Below are positions 47,391 through 58,205 of a DNA stretch of 64,000 bases, in pieces (the stretch's first letter is position 1; each line of letters begins with the position of its first letter). The notes beneath the pieces were generated by a model that was not told the origin of the DNA, searched no databases, and saw only the letters and a list, made by a program, of their open reading frames with translations. This DNA is from Amia ocellicauda (lineage: Eukaryota > Chordata > Actinopteri > Amiiformes > Amiidae), in the NCBI RefSeq assembly GCF_036373705.1, contig NC_089851.1:60944350-61008349 (forward strand), written 5' to 3'. Both the position numbers and the translations under genes were made by a program.

Positions 47391-48093
47391 GGCTGCGTCC
47401 CAAATCGCACACTCTCTCCCGACACCCTTCGACAAGTGTACACTTTGCGTGACGTTGTGCTGACGTCACAGAGTGTGCACTCGAGTGAGGGGGGTGGAGG
47501 TGAAGCTAAAAGCGCTCAATGGGACTCAGCGCCAGCATTCAGCGCCTTTGTCTGAAAAAGTACCTACGCAGTCTTTTCTTGTCATGTCTCTGTATTCAAT
47601 TATAGTATTAATAATAATAATTTTGAAATACAATGTTCGTTAATATCACCTCCTAGTTTAATAGGATACTACTTCAGTAATTCATTAAATGATACTTGCC
47701 GAAACATTTTTTGGCTGAACTTTCTATTCGTATATTTAAATCATGATTACATAATAATTTTATTTTATCTATCTATGTACTATTTCCTTGATACATAATT
47801 TAACAATTTCTATCTAGCTAACATTACATATATATGCACCCGTCGCTGCTATATTTTCCCAGTTGACTTGTCTCCGCCTTTAACGCAAAGTGTTCTGGGA
47901 CTAAAACTCTTCCGCATAAGTGCGCTCTTTTGTACACTTCGCTGAAGGGAGCACTGAAGGGCACAAACGGCTCGATTAGGCTCCTTCACTCGCTCCCTAA
48001 GGGTTTGGGACACCCCTTAAGATGGCCACCGTAGTATTTCCGCCCCACAAGGGAAGGAAACGAGGGAACAAGTGTGCGATTTGGGACACAGCC
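47391..48093. mobile_element. MITE with GGCTGYGTCCCAAATCGCAC ends, ~0.7 kb
   Basis: The left end GGCTGCGTCCCAAATCGCAC is mirrored at the right by GGCTGTGTCCCAAATCGCAC (reverse strand), both continuing ACT. CCCAAG lies at both outer borders and may be the target duplication. There is no transposase frame. It is a common type of fish non-autonomous DNA element; the superfamily is not assigned. Confidence 0.75.
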
Positions 48094-48769
48094 CAAGTGT
48101 CTAGTTTTCGGGGATATAAATGCTAGTGATGAGGAAACAAAGCTGTCCGAGTCAATGAACAATTCTGAGCTATTGTACCTAAAAAGGTTCACTGCATCGA
48201 AGCGCTCGATACATGCTCTCCATAGTGACACCTGCTGGTTACAACATTGTATTTCAATGGTATTGAGTGATTTGAAAGGCAACAGTCCTCAATACATCAA
48301 AGAGGCAATATACAAATTAACCCATTGTCATCTTTGATATTTAGTTCAAAATAAGTTATGTGGGGAAAAAAATGGTCTGTGTACATATCCAAAAATATGC
48401 GGTCATAAGTTTTGTTTTGTAAGATTTCAGTAACATTTAGCAGTTAAATCAATATACTGATTCAAGACTGGATGTTGAAATTAAAGTAGGCAGTCATTTT
48501 TACACGATATATGTCATACTAAGTAGGGACGTCAAATAAATGCAATTAACTTTAAGTGTAGTCTACATTTTATATAGCCTAGATATAGTCAAAGTTCCAG
48601 AGACGTATGTGCTTGTATAAGTAAGAATAGTGATCGTGTTCAATCTATTTCTCACTCACTCTACCTCTATATCTATCTGTATATGTCTGACTACCACTAT
48701 ATCTATAGCTAAATCTATATCTAATGCACTGTTAAACAAAACAATTCCATTATTTCTTTTTAATCTCCA
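48094..48769. other. No gene seen
   Basis: AT-rich, with a TATCTATATCTA-like stretch near 48660-48725. Confidence 0.4.
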
Positions 48770-48883
48770 ATTGTTTATTTGTTCTAGGCTTTAATTTCAG
48801 AGTACATTGAGACATTAAACTACATATATTTAAATAAAAACTGGAAAAATTGAGGTGTTCTAAAAGTTTTGACCTGTAGTGTA
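48770..48883. mobile_element. End fragment of another Tc1-like element
   Basis: The right terminus AGTTTTGACCTGTAGTGTA, preceded by GAGGTGTTCTA, is the reverse of a TIR often seen in fish Tc1-like elements (TACACTACAGGTCAAAA). Only this end is present. Confidence 0.5.
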
Positions 48884-49051
48884 GACTTCTCCCTTTGGTT
48901 GCACGGGAGGCAGATTTATGACCCTAGGATCATTAAAATCTGTTATTGTAAGAATGCCATTCACCTGTTCCATAGACAGATCTCTGTCTTGGATGACCAT
49001 ATATGGAGTATTAAAATTTGTAATTTTGTTAATTTTTGTCCAGTGCATCAA
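48884..49051 (-). other. Protein-like minus-strand frame, unrecognised
   Basis: A 63-aa frame beginning MMHWTKINKITNFNTPYMVI includes DRDLSMEQVNGILTITDFND and then LPPVQPKGEV before running into the Tc1 end fragment at 48883. Its composition looks like real protein. It could be an exon or a retroelement piece, but nothing identifies it. Confidence 0.2.
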
Positions 49052-49491
49052 TCTTTACACCATACAAATTAACTTTGTATTATTTTGTGGTGGGGGGTCC
49101 TACTAAAATTATAAACCAGTAATTGTTAGGTTTAAAATGTAATAAAACAAATATATTTACTTATGAATAAGCCAATCCAAATTAACTGGGAATCTGTAAG
49201 AGTTCTTAAAGATGACCGCTGCTTGCTTTGCTGAATACAATATAAACAAATGTTATTGCAACTCAAGAAGTTTTTTGTTGCATATTTAAGCCATACAAAG
49301 GGTATGAGAGCGATTATCACAAATCAAAGCACGATTTCAGTCATGGACAAAATTGATAACTAATAAGGCCACCAGTAACTTTGATGCACTTTTTTGTTTT
49401 ATTATTTTTTACAGATAGTGATATTGTATAATTAGGTTAGAAAACTGAATAGGAGCATGCATTCATTTTACACTATAGACAGCATGGAGTA

Positions 49492-50718
49492 TACACTCAC
49501 CTAAAGGATTATTAGGAACACCTGTTCAATTTCTCATTAATGCAATTATCTAACCAACCAATCACATGGCAGTTGCTTCAATGCATTTAGAGGTGTGGTC
49601 CTGGTCAAGACAATCTCCTGAACCCAAACTGAATGTCTGAATGGGAAAGAAAGGTGATTTAAGCAATTTTGAGCATGGCATGGTTGTTGGTGCCAGACGG
49701 GCCGGTCTGAGTATTTCACAATCTGCTCAGTTACTGGGATTTTCACGCACAACCATTTCTAGGGTTTACAAAGAATGGTGTGAAAAGGGAAAAACATCCA
49801 GTATGCGGCAGTCCTGTGGGCGAAAATGCCTTGTTGATGCTAGAGGTCAGAGGAGAATGGGCTGACTGATTCAAGCTGATAGAAGAGCAACTTTGACTGA
49901 AATAACCACTCGTTACAACCGAGGTATGCAGCAAAGCATTTGTGAAGCCACAACACGTACAACCTTGAGGCGGATGGGCTACAACAGCAGAAGACCCCAC
50001 CGGGTACCACTCATCTCCACTACAAATAGGAAAAAGAGGCTACAATTTGCACAAGCTCAACACAATTGGACAGTTGAAGACTGGAAAAATGTTGTCTGGT
50101 CTGATGAGTCTCGATTTCTGTTGAGACATTCAGATGGTAGAGTCAGAATTTGGCGTAAACAGAATGAGAACATGGATCCATCATGCCTTGTTACCACTGT
50201 GCAGGCTGGTGGTGGTGGTGGTGTAATGGTGTGGGGGATGTTTTCTTGGCACACTTTAGGCCCCTTAGTGCCAATTGGGCATCGTTTAAATGCCACGGCC
50301 TACCTGAGCATTGTTTCTGACCATGTCCATCCCTTTATGACCACCATGTACCCATCCTCTGATGGCTACTTCCAGCAGGATAATGCACCATGTCACAAAG
50401 GTCGAATCATTTCAAATTGGTTTCTTGAACATGACAATGAGTTCACTGTACTAAACTGGCCCCCACAGTCACCAGATCTCAACCCAATAGAGCATCTTTG
50501 GGATGTGGTGGAACGGGAGCTTCGTGCCCTGGATGTGCATCCCACAAATCTCCATCAACTGCAAGATGCTATCCTATCAATATGGGCCAACATTTCTAAA
50601 GAATGCTTTCAGCACCTTGTTGAATCAATGCCACGTAGAATTAAGGCAGTTCTGAAGGCGAAAGGGGGTCAAACACAGTATTAGTATGGTGTTCCTAATA
50701 ATCCTTTAGGTGAGTGTA
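49492..50718 (+). mobile_element. Tc1/mariner DD36E element, copy 2
   Basis: 1227 bp with perfect-looking TACACTCACC / GGTGAGTGTA ends and TA duplications at 49490-49491 and 50719-50720. Same family as the element at 33117. Confidence 0.95.
49641..50684 (+). pseudogene. Tc1/mariner transposase, one nonsense codon
   Basis: Collinear with the 346-aa protein at 33151-34191. It has a TGA at 49863-49865 where that copy has CGA (Arg75), and one extra glycine codon in the GGGG run (about 50208-50222). The catalytic D, D and E codons are all kept. From 49893 the frame is open to the normal end (263 aa), so a stop-containing but recent copy. Confidence 0.92.
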
Positions 50719-51067
50719 TATAGTAGTGTCATTTTGTTACACAAATCTAGATTGTGACAATATCTGTAACAGAATGTAACTGATTGTAACGCTTCATAGA
50801 AGTCAGAGTGATAGTTAAACGTTAAAGCAAGACACCTTAAAATAAATAAAATCCTGTCCCCCATTTGACCCACCTCCCCCCCAAATTTAATGAAATTCCT
50901 TTGTGGCTATGGTCCAGTACCATTATATCACAAGTAGCAGATAGTACTACTTCTGCTATAAGAGTTTGATACAGTCGGGGTACAGTGGGGGTACATTGAT
51001 TGTATCGCAGGGTTAGTGTTGTGTTTGGGTGCTATGGTATAGGGGTGATGAGGCTATGTAGTTACTT
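50719..51067. other. No gene seen
   Basis: Mixed DNA; nothing recognised. Confidence 0.4.
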
Positions 51068-51381
51068 TGTGTGACCACTACAGGGAGGTGGTGCTGTTCA
51101 CTGTCCTGGTCAGAGCTCTGAACCAGTACTCTAGAAGCGTGGATAACAGCTCTGTGGCAGTTGCCCTCTGACCCGGAACTGGAAGGTGGCCATTTATAAA
51201 AGGCCACTGGTTGGGGTAGCACAGGGGAGAAGGAAGTGTGGAGGAATGTTTAGTAGTGAAAATAGTTCAAGAAGGTTTTGTTTTGTTTGAAAGTTCAGAA
51301 TTTAGCTTTATTTTGTTTAAGGTTACTGAGTTTGGGGAAAAGTGGTTGCCCAAGCTACCACTACGGTCATCTTGTCACACA
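51068..51381 (+). repeat. Possible LTR-like block with TATA box
   Basis: Starts TGTGTGACC and ends GTCACACA, an inverted pair as at LTR ends, with TTTATAAAAGGCC near 51192. No matching target duplication was found, so this stays tentative. Confidence 0.25.
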
Positions 51382-52088
51382 CAATTCAGCTGAACCCTTG
51401 TCTATGTCCACTGCAAACTTAATACAAGCAAGGTAGCATGCTTAGGGAGAGAAAATAGGGTCCACTATATCTGGCAGGTGTCCCAGTCGAAGGGCAGAGT
51501 AGATAAAAGAAGTCCCACCAGTGTAAGTCTTTGGGGGTATTTAAATGATACATTTTAATTAAGTCACTAACAAGGGAAAAGGCAGTGAACATTTAACTTA
51601 ATTTAAACTAATATACTGTTCCAGGTCTGACTCTTGAGGTAAACAGCTAAATTGTGCAATATAATACTGTTCATTTATATTCTAACCCCTTGTACACCTC
51701 CTCTGATCTAGACATTCAGTCATGTCCGAAATTACCATACATGGTAAATAATGACCATATTTTTACATATATGTCCCCATGTGTGCAAGAGTGTCACTGT
51801 GTCTTTCACAGCACTACACTGTCAGCAGAGCTCAGCTCTGGGGCTACAGTGTCATCTTCTCGGTCTACTGCTTCCCAGTCGAATTCACCACCATGAAGAC
51901 AGCAATACCAATATCGCCTTCTAGTAACGTATGGGAACACTGAAACTGAACAATCCTCCTCCTTCCAATAGTGTTGTGGGATTCGTTTGTTGTCCACATC
52001 TCAATTCAACCTAAAGATCTAAAGATTTCTCCTGCCTCATACACACTCTGGAAACCCAGTTGGGAATGAGGAGCGGAAGGCCGTCCAC
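51382..52088. other. No gene seen
   Basis: A minus frame at 51806-51997 (63 aa) has no recognisable motif. Confidence 0.4.
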
Positions 52089-52247
52089 CTTTGTGGGCGA
52101 TGCTAGACACGTTGACCACCCAGCTGGAGGCGAAGCTCATGAGCTTGTCCAGCAGCAGATTGGTCTGCAGGAAAATGTCCTGGTGATTGACAAGCAGCAA
52201 CGTCTCAAATCCGTCCTTCGTTGACCATTTGGGACACTTCATCACCG
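52089..52247 (-). pseudogene. Orphan exon like retinol dehydrogenase (short-chain dehydrogenase)
   Basis: The minus strand reads AVMKCPKWSTKDGFET, then LLLVNH, then TNLLLDKL and WVVNVSSIAHKGG. This matches the region of RDH11-14-type enzymes that follows the NNAGV motif and runs through the VNVSS strand. CAG sits directly before the exon (acceptor, 52248-52250) and AAAG|GTGGAC is a possible donor at 52087-52088, giving 159 bp. The usual NHLGHF is changed to NHQDIF. The YxxxK catalytic pair belongs to a later exon that is not seen here. Most likely a decayed gene fragment; a live exon of a divergent gene is less likely. Confidence 0.55.
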
Positions 52248-52250
52248 CTG

Positions 52251-52710
52251 AGAGTAACAGGACACAGATGGTTTGAATTCGATAAATAGACACTTTCAAC
52301 TCTCAGGCGACCCAATTCAACACAGTAGAATAAGTAGACCTCCATGTGCCCACAGCAGCCAATACACATGGCGATATTCTCTCTCCCCTGCTATGTACAG
52401 GTCTGCTCAAGGGTTACAGTCCCCAGTATACCTAATATTTCCATAAGGTTAGTGTTGCTTTTCTATTAACTGAACCCAATTGGTAGTGGGTTAGTATTGC
52501 CCTCGCCTCATTTAGTGTTGGCTGGGGTGGCGGTTCAGGCAGCTGTTCAGACCTACATTGGAGCAGGTAACCATTGTTGTAATACAGTGGGATATAATGA
52601 AAAGTCTCTGTGGTCTACATTGCAATGCAGTAACGGAGATGGAAATAAAGATTGTGAATGTTATTGCAGTGGTAGGCTGATTATCGTTTTGCTGTATAAA
52701 GTGAAAGTAG
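52251..52710. other. No gene seen
   Basis: No frame or repeat recognised. Confidence 0.4.
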
Positions 52711-52822
52711 CAGTGTGGAGTCATGGTCAGGGTGCTGTACTCAATCCCAGTTGGGGACACTGCTGCTGTACCCTTGAGCAGCTGTATAAATGGGTAATTG
52801 TATGTTAAAATAATGATATATT
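52711..52822 (+). repeat. tRNA-headed SINE fragment
   Basis: GTGTGGAGTCATGGTCAGGG and TCAATCCCAGTTGGGGACAC, then CTGCTGTACCCTTGAGCA and TGTATAAATGGGTAATTGTA, form the head and body of a fish tRNA-derived SINE. The B-box region is damaged and the L2-type tail is missing. Confidence 0.6.
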
Positions 52823-53331
52823 GTAGTTAAGGAGAAATTAACAGAAAGAATGAATGATCATTCAAAAGCAGAAATACATTCTGATAGCTGTATTGATAGG
52901 TACTGATGAAGGTTGGACTAATCTGATGTTTACATTAAGTATTATGGTGAGTAATTTAGCTACATTATGCACTACAATTAATTGTATTGACAAATTTAGG
53001 GTTACATTTTGTTCTGTGCTAGGGTTAAGGTTGGAGTCCCCATTAAACTTGGACTTTTGTTTAGATTTGGGTTGTATTTCTGCAGCTTTAACTGAATTGA
53101 GTGTAGATTTGTATGGACCTAGTTTGACATTTTGGCATTGGCTAGGGTTAAAAGTGAGGTTTTTTTAGGGTTAAAAAAGTTAGTTGTAATATGCCATACA
53201 GATGAAGGTAGGAATGGTCTAAATCCTGCATTTTATTTGTCCAGAGCGAAACTGTGTGACATCACTTTCTTATTCTAATATGGCGCATTGTTACAGGTGG
53301 TATCCATGGCAACAACTTTACTAAGCTTCCA
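52823..53331. other. No gene seen
   Basis: One 104-aa plus frame (52854-53168) shows no motif and is probably chance. Confidence 0.4.
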
Positions 53332-53700
53332 ATGTCTTCTTATGGTCTACCAGTCTGTACAGCGAACTTACAGAGAGAGACATATCTTCTTATTATCAAC
53401 CAGTCCGAACTTACTGAGAGTGCCGAGATGACTGGAGTTTTTGTAACCCAGAAAATTAGGAAGTTTTTGGGCCAATTCAAAACAATCCGGGCCCAGAAAG
53501 AAGAACCCATGGAGGTTGATGAAGTCATAGTTCACAAACCCATGGAGGTTGATGAAGTGGTGGTGGATGAACCAATGGAGGTTGTTTTTGTTGTTACCAA
53601 TGATGTAGAAATGGTGATTGTGGCCCCCCTGAGGATTATACACAAGTACAAGCCCAGGAGAAGATGGAGCTACAGACTGTGCCCATACCAACGCCGTTAA
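53332..53700 (+). CDS. Hypothetical 122-aa frame with 11-residue PMEVDEV repeats
   Basis: Open from ATG to TAA. The N-terminal part is ordinary. Residues 59-65, 70-76 and 81-84 begin PMEV, giving an acidic repeat with an 11-residue period encoded by near-perfect 33-nt DNA repeats. The C-terminus is basic (KYKPRRRW). No signal peptide or membrane segment. Not recognised. Followed directly by a tandemly duplicated proline/glutamate-coding segment, so it may be part of a longer decayed gene or a retroelement 5' ORF. Confidence 0.3.
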   Translation: MSSYGLPVCTANLQRETYLLIINQSELTESAEMTGVFVTQKIRKFLGQFKTIRAQKEEPMEVDEVIVHKPMEVDEVVVDEPMEVVFVVTNDVEMVIVAPLRIIHKYKPRRRWSYRLCPYQRR

Positions 53701-53702
53701 GG

Positions 53703-53944
53703 CCCAGCTGCTGACCTCCCTCCTCCATCCCCAAGGCTGTGCTGCTGGAGGCTCAGCCGGAGGGCTTCACGGAGGAGGAGGAGATGCAGATCTGGACCTC
53801 AATGTGGACGCAGACAGCATCCTCCTCCCATGCTGCTGTTCTTCTTGGACCAGCCCCAGGCCCAGCTGCTGACTTCCCTCCTCCATCCCCGAGGCTGTGC
53901 TGCTGGAGGCTCAGCCGGAGGGTTTGACAGAGGAGTAGGAGATG
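53703..53944 (+). repeat. Tandem duplication, period 158 bp
   Basis: CCCAGCTGCTGAC, then CTCCTCCATCCCC and GAGGCTCAGCCGGAGGG, occurs at 53703-53786 and again at 53861-53944 with few differences. Confidence 0.8.
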
Positions 53945-54049
53945 GGGATCTAGGTCCTCCAGAGTGTGGCAGAAGCACATAGAGCTGCTGCAGCAGTCCT
54001 TCCTGGTAGCTAGAATGCTACCCGGGCCCGATTTTCAGTGTTTGCCTTT

Positions 54050-54330
54050 TCGTGTACCAGTCCCATGCATTCCTTTTTGATTACGATTCATGGATTCTCC
54101 AGACCAGCCTGTTTGCCTAATCTCTTGACCACCCACCTGTTTTTTTGTCTTACCCCGATTGCGCCTGTTCACCGGCTTGTTGACCACTTGTCTGTCCTGA
54201 CTCTCCACTGCGCCCTGCACTTGGGTCCACCCCTCCTGGCAGCCCCAGATTTGGTTGTGTTATTTCTGCTCCCATTTTTCAATTAATTGTCCTGAATGTC
54301 TGCCTAAAGAATCTGTAATAAAACAGAAAT
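54050..54330 (+). repeat. Repeat resembling 45050-45250
   Basis: CCAGCCTGTTTGCCTAATCT, GACCACCCACCTG and CGCCCTGCACTTGG echo the GTTTGCCTGATCGAGCGACC part of the 44640 repeat. AATAAAA at about 54317 may be its polyadenylation signal. Confidence 0.4.
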
Positions 54331-54739
54331 ATCTATATGTAGCGGTATTCTTATTTCCCATCCTTGTCATTTCATTTAATGAACTGGTTTGATTCCAAGT
54401 CCATCCAATTATGTGTTGACAACATGATTTTTAAAGGGAAATTTAAAAAATGTTTTTTACAGTTCATTAAACATCTTGCGTTTTATTTGATAGTGTGTGA
54501 TGAGGGTGGGGACTGAACTGAACTAGCCTGTTTTTATAAAACTCTCTGATTTGCCTTCCTAGCATGTCCCACCCAGATTCTTGTAAATTATTGCTAGGGT
54601 CCACATTGGTAGTAAACATTTAATTTAATGTAGCACTGATCACATTGTCCTGTGCAGTTAGGCTAAAAGGGTCTTTAGCCATGGTGAAACATTTATTTTT
54701 GTTGTTGTTTTTAGACTTGATTTGCCGTTTGGCCAGTTG
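54331..54739. other. No gene seen
   Basis: AT-rich DNA with nothing recognisable. Confidence 0.4.
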
Positions 54740-54751
54740 GCCAGTGTATGT

Positions 54752-54782
<31 letters not shown>

Positions 54783-54969
54783 ACCATCCAAAGACATGCA
54801 GGTTAGGTTCATTGGACATGCTAAATTGCCCTGTGTGTGTTGCCCAGCGATTGCCTGGTGTCCTGTCCTGGGTGTAGTCCTGCCTTGCACCCTATGTCTG
54901 CCAGGGTCGTCTCTGGCTTCCCCGTGATCCTCACTAGGATAAGCAGTTTAAAAAATGGATGGATGGATT
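54740..54969 (+). repeat. LINE/SINE tail ending in (GGAT)n
   Basis: GGGTTTCCTCCGGGCACTCC, then CCAAAGACATGCAGGTTAGG and ACTAGGATAAGCAGTTTAAA, ending ATGGATGGATGG, is a very common fish retroposon 3' region. Confidence 0.7.
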
Positions 54970-55009
54970 AAATATGGGACCTTTTGTATTTTAAGGACTC
55001 TTCTGCCCA

Positions 55010-55672
55010 GGTAAGTTTAATGCAAACCAAAAAATGTAACACACACACAATTGAACAAAACAAAACAATAAATGCCTAGCCTTGTCCAGGCCTACCTGAC
55101 TTTCTTCCTTTCCCTCTCTATTACCACATCTGTTCAGGGACCCCACAAACACAGGGGAAGTCCTTTCGGGAAAACTTTTTCTGCCCAACCACCAGCAGGT
55201 GGCAGAATGACAATTCCCTGGTTAGAACGTCTGTGAGGTTTTTCAGTTATTAGTGTCCTGCAATGGTGGACTATTCCCACAGTCCTAGGTTCCCAAAACA
55301 GGTTTTTATCCTTCCCCAAGCCACAGGGTATTTTTATTATTAGTAGTATTCAAGTGACCATTAGCAAGGGTATGGCGATTATACTCACTCGCCAGTATAC
55401 ACTCTTATAAACTACACACCTGGGCAGTTTGATGGTACATATCCTTCTGGGTAGTGCGCAGATTACCACAGGTTCTAGTAGCTCCTTTAAGCCTTCTCCC
55501 AGCTCATGTCTGTCCCCAGCTGCAACCTCCCACCAACTGCCCTGATTCGCTCTGCCTGCTCCCTTATATACCCAAGAGCCCCGCCCCTTCCTGTCTCTAC
55601 CACAGGGACTCCTGGGGCATGTAGTTTTCTACCTTGGGCAGACATTCCTTAAAGGGACAGAGCCCCGTTCCG

Positions 55673-55676
<4 letters not shown>
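55010..55676 (-). repeat. Possible retroelement promoter/LTR block
   Basis: Read on minus it starts TGACGGAACGGGGCTCTGTC, has TATATAAGGGAGC near 55560-55572, and continues as moderately GC-rich DNA without a long frame. Ends and family are not established. Confidence 0.3.

Positions 55677-55723
<47 letters not shown>
55677..55723. repeat. (TA)n microsatellite
   Basis: About 23 TA repeats. Confidence 0.95.
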
Positions 55724-55726
<3 letters not shown>

Positions 55727-56474
55727 TTTTTTCACATTACCTTAATATTTACCTGGTGGGTTTTAGCATGGATATGATATATAACGTTCTTTAGCATTAA
55801 TAAATTAATTATCAAAAACATGTGATGGTCATGGTAATGGTTGTAGTGGAAAATACTTTTATACTTTGTACATGTTAGTTGTATTATTTTAAAACCATAA
55901 TGTTAATGGGTGTTTGTGGTGGAAGTTACAAACAAACAATAACACATACCTTGAATGACCTTTAATCATACAAATATCTGTTATTATTTCTCCATGTCAC
56001 AAAATAACTTGAGAGAGTAACCATCGCGAAGGAAAAGATACACTGACACTCAGTTAGCAGTACAAAAATGCAGTCTTCTTTTATCCGAGCACAGAAAAAA
56101 AAAGTTTAACTGTACTGAGGTCTTCAAAGCACACCAATTACACAAAATAAAAACAAAAACAAAAACAGAATACCTAACAGTGCTGTACTATGGACTTGTT
56201 AGTTTCAAGGTCTCAGAAAGGCAGACCTTCCACTTTTCATGCTTACAGCACAATGGCCAGTATATAGGCAAGGGAGTAAGTAACTCAACCCCCGCCCTAC
56301 CATTTGTTATCAAAGACATGGGTTAAAGAAAGCACAACACACCAAATCATATACACTACTGGCGAAACAGTAATAGGAAAGAAAAAACAAGTGAAGTATA
56401 CATGGTCAATTAAATTGAGTCAATACAGCACCTGCAAATAAAGACATAAGATAAAATACCCTCCGAGCTCAATG
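55724..56474. other. No gene seen
   Basis: AT-rich, with an AAAACA-rich patch near 56145-56170. Confidence 0.4.
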
Positions 56475-56476
56475 TA

Positions 56477-57701
56477 TACACTCACCTAAAGGATTATTAG
56501 GAACACCTGTTCAATTTATCATTAATACAATTATCTAACCAACCAATCACATGGCAGTTGCTTCAATGCATTTAGGGGTGTGGTCCTGGTCAAGACAATC
56601 TCCTGAACTCCAAACTGAATGTCTGAATGGGAAAGAAAGGTGATTTAAGCAATTTTGAGCGTGGCATGGTTGTTGGTGCCAGACGGGCCGGTCTGTGTAT
56701 TTCACAATCTGCTCAGTTACTGGGATTTTCACGCACAACCATTTCTAGGGTTTACAAAGAATGGTAAGAAAAGGGAAAAACAACCAGTATGCGGCAGTCC
56801 TGTGGGCGAAAATGCCTTGTTGATGCTAGAGGTCAGAGGAGAATGGGCCGACTGATTCAAGCTGATAGAAGAGCAACTTTGACTGAAATAACCACTCGTT
56901 ACAACCGAGGTATGCAGCAAAGCATTTGTGAAGCCACAACACGTACAACCTTGAGGCGGATGGGCTACAACAGCAGAAGACCCCACTGGGTACCACTCAT
57001 CTCCACTACAAATTGGAAAAAGAGGCTACAATTTGCACAAGCTCACCAAAATTGGACAGTTGAAGACTGGAAAAATGTTGCCTGGTCTGATGAGTCTCGA
57101 TTTCTGTTGAGACATTCAGATGGTAGAGTCAGAATTTGGCGTAAACAGAATGAGAACATGGATCCATCATGCCTTGTTACCACTGTGCAGGCTGGTGGTG
57201 GTGGTGTAATGGTGTGGGGGATGTTTTCTTGGCACACTTTAGGCCCCTTAGTGCCAATTGGGCATCGTTTAAATGCCACGGCCTACCTGAGCATTGTTTC
57301 TGACCATGTCCATCCCTTTATGACCACCATGTACCCATCCTCTGATGGCTACTTCCAGCAGGATAATGCACCATGTCACAAAGGTGGAATCATTTCAAAT
57401 TGGTTTCTTGAACATGACAATGAGTTCACTGTACTAAACTGGCCCCCACAGTCACCAGATCTCAACCCAATAGAGCATCTTTGGGATGTGGTGGAACGGG
57501 AGCTTCGTGCCCTGGATGTGCATCCCACAAATCTCCATCAACTGCAAGATGCTATCCTATCAATATGGTCCAACATTTCTAAAGAATGCTTTCAGCACCT
57601 TGTTGAATCAATGCCATGTAGAATTAAGGCAGTTCTGAAGGCGAAAGGGGGTCAAACACAGTATTAGTATGGTGTTCCTAATAATCCTTTAGGTGAGTGT
57701 A
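56477..57701 (+). mobile_element. Tc1/mariner DD36E element, copy 3
   Basis: 1225 bp with intact TACACTCACC / GGTGAGTGTA ends and TA duplications at 56475-56476 and 57702-57703. It lies about 80 bp from the Gypsy fossil at 57780. Confidence 0.95.
56627..57667 (+). pseudogene. Tc1/mariner transposase, one nonsense codon
   Basis: Collinear with 33151-34191. A TAA follows GAATGG at about 56764, where the intact copy has TGT (Cys47). Downstream the frame is open from 56789 to 57667 (292 aa) and keeps both D codons and the E. An HK-GRII to HK-GGII change is next to the second D. Confidence 0.92.
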
Positions 57702-57779
57702 TAGAGACTATATGTGAACATTCATTATGGAATGTTAGTTTTTATAAGAATTCTTTTATATATTGAAATTATAAAGAAA

Positions 57780-58205
57780 AACAATGCACAGTAACCCAAA
57801 TGAAAAACAAATCATTCATATACATATCAACATTTATCATTGCTTCACCTTTGACAAACCCAAAACCACCTCCTTACAACACCCTCATTACATAACCAAT
57901 TTACATATGATGGTTGGTTTCCAAAGTAAAATCTTTCCCTATGAGATAATAAGTCCAGCGCCCACTACTACTAACTTTCTTTTTCAACACTGGAATATTT
58001 CATTTCTCTTGGGAATAGCTTTGGGCTGATATACACCACAGGCTGTCTTTGTCCTTCTTCCTCCTGCAGTAACACCACACCAAGTCCAACACCTGAAGCA
58101 TCGGTCAATCAAGGTTGAGACTCTGCATCACAGGAGCTTCACATAAACATTGTTTCAAATCCCTGTAAAAACATTTAGCCTAAATGGATTCAGCCCATCT
58201 TTATG
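57780..58205 (-). mobile_element. Ty3/Gypsy pol fossil, RNase H part
   Basis: Minus-strand similarity to the Gypsy RNase H region: TDASGVGLG, LLQEEEGQRQPVVYISPKLF and PREMKYSSVEKE, then RRWFWV further on. It is broken, with several interruptions. It probably belongs to the same old copy as 59895-60125. Confidence 0.75.
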
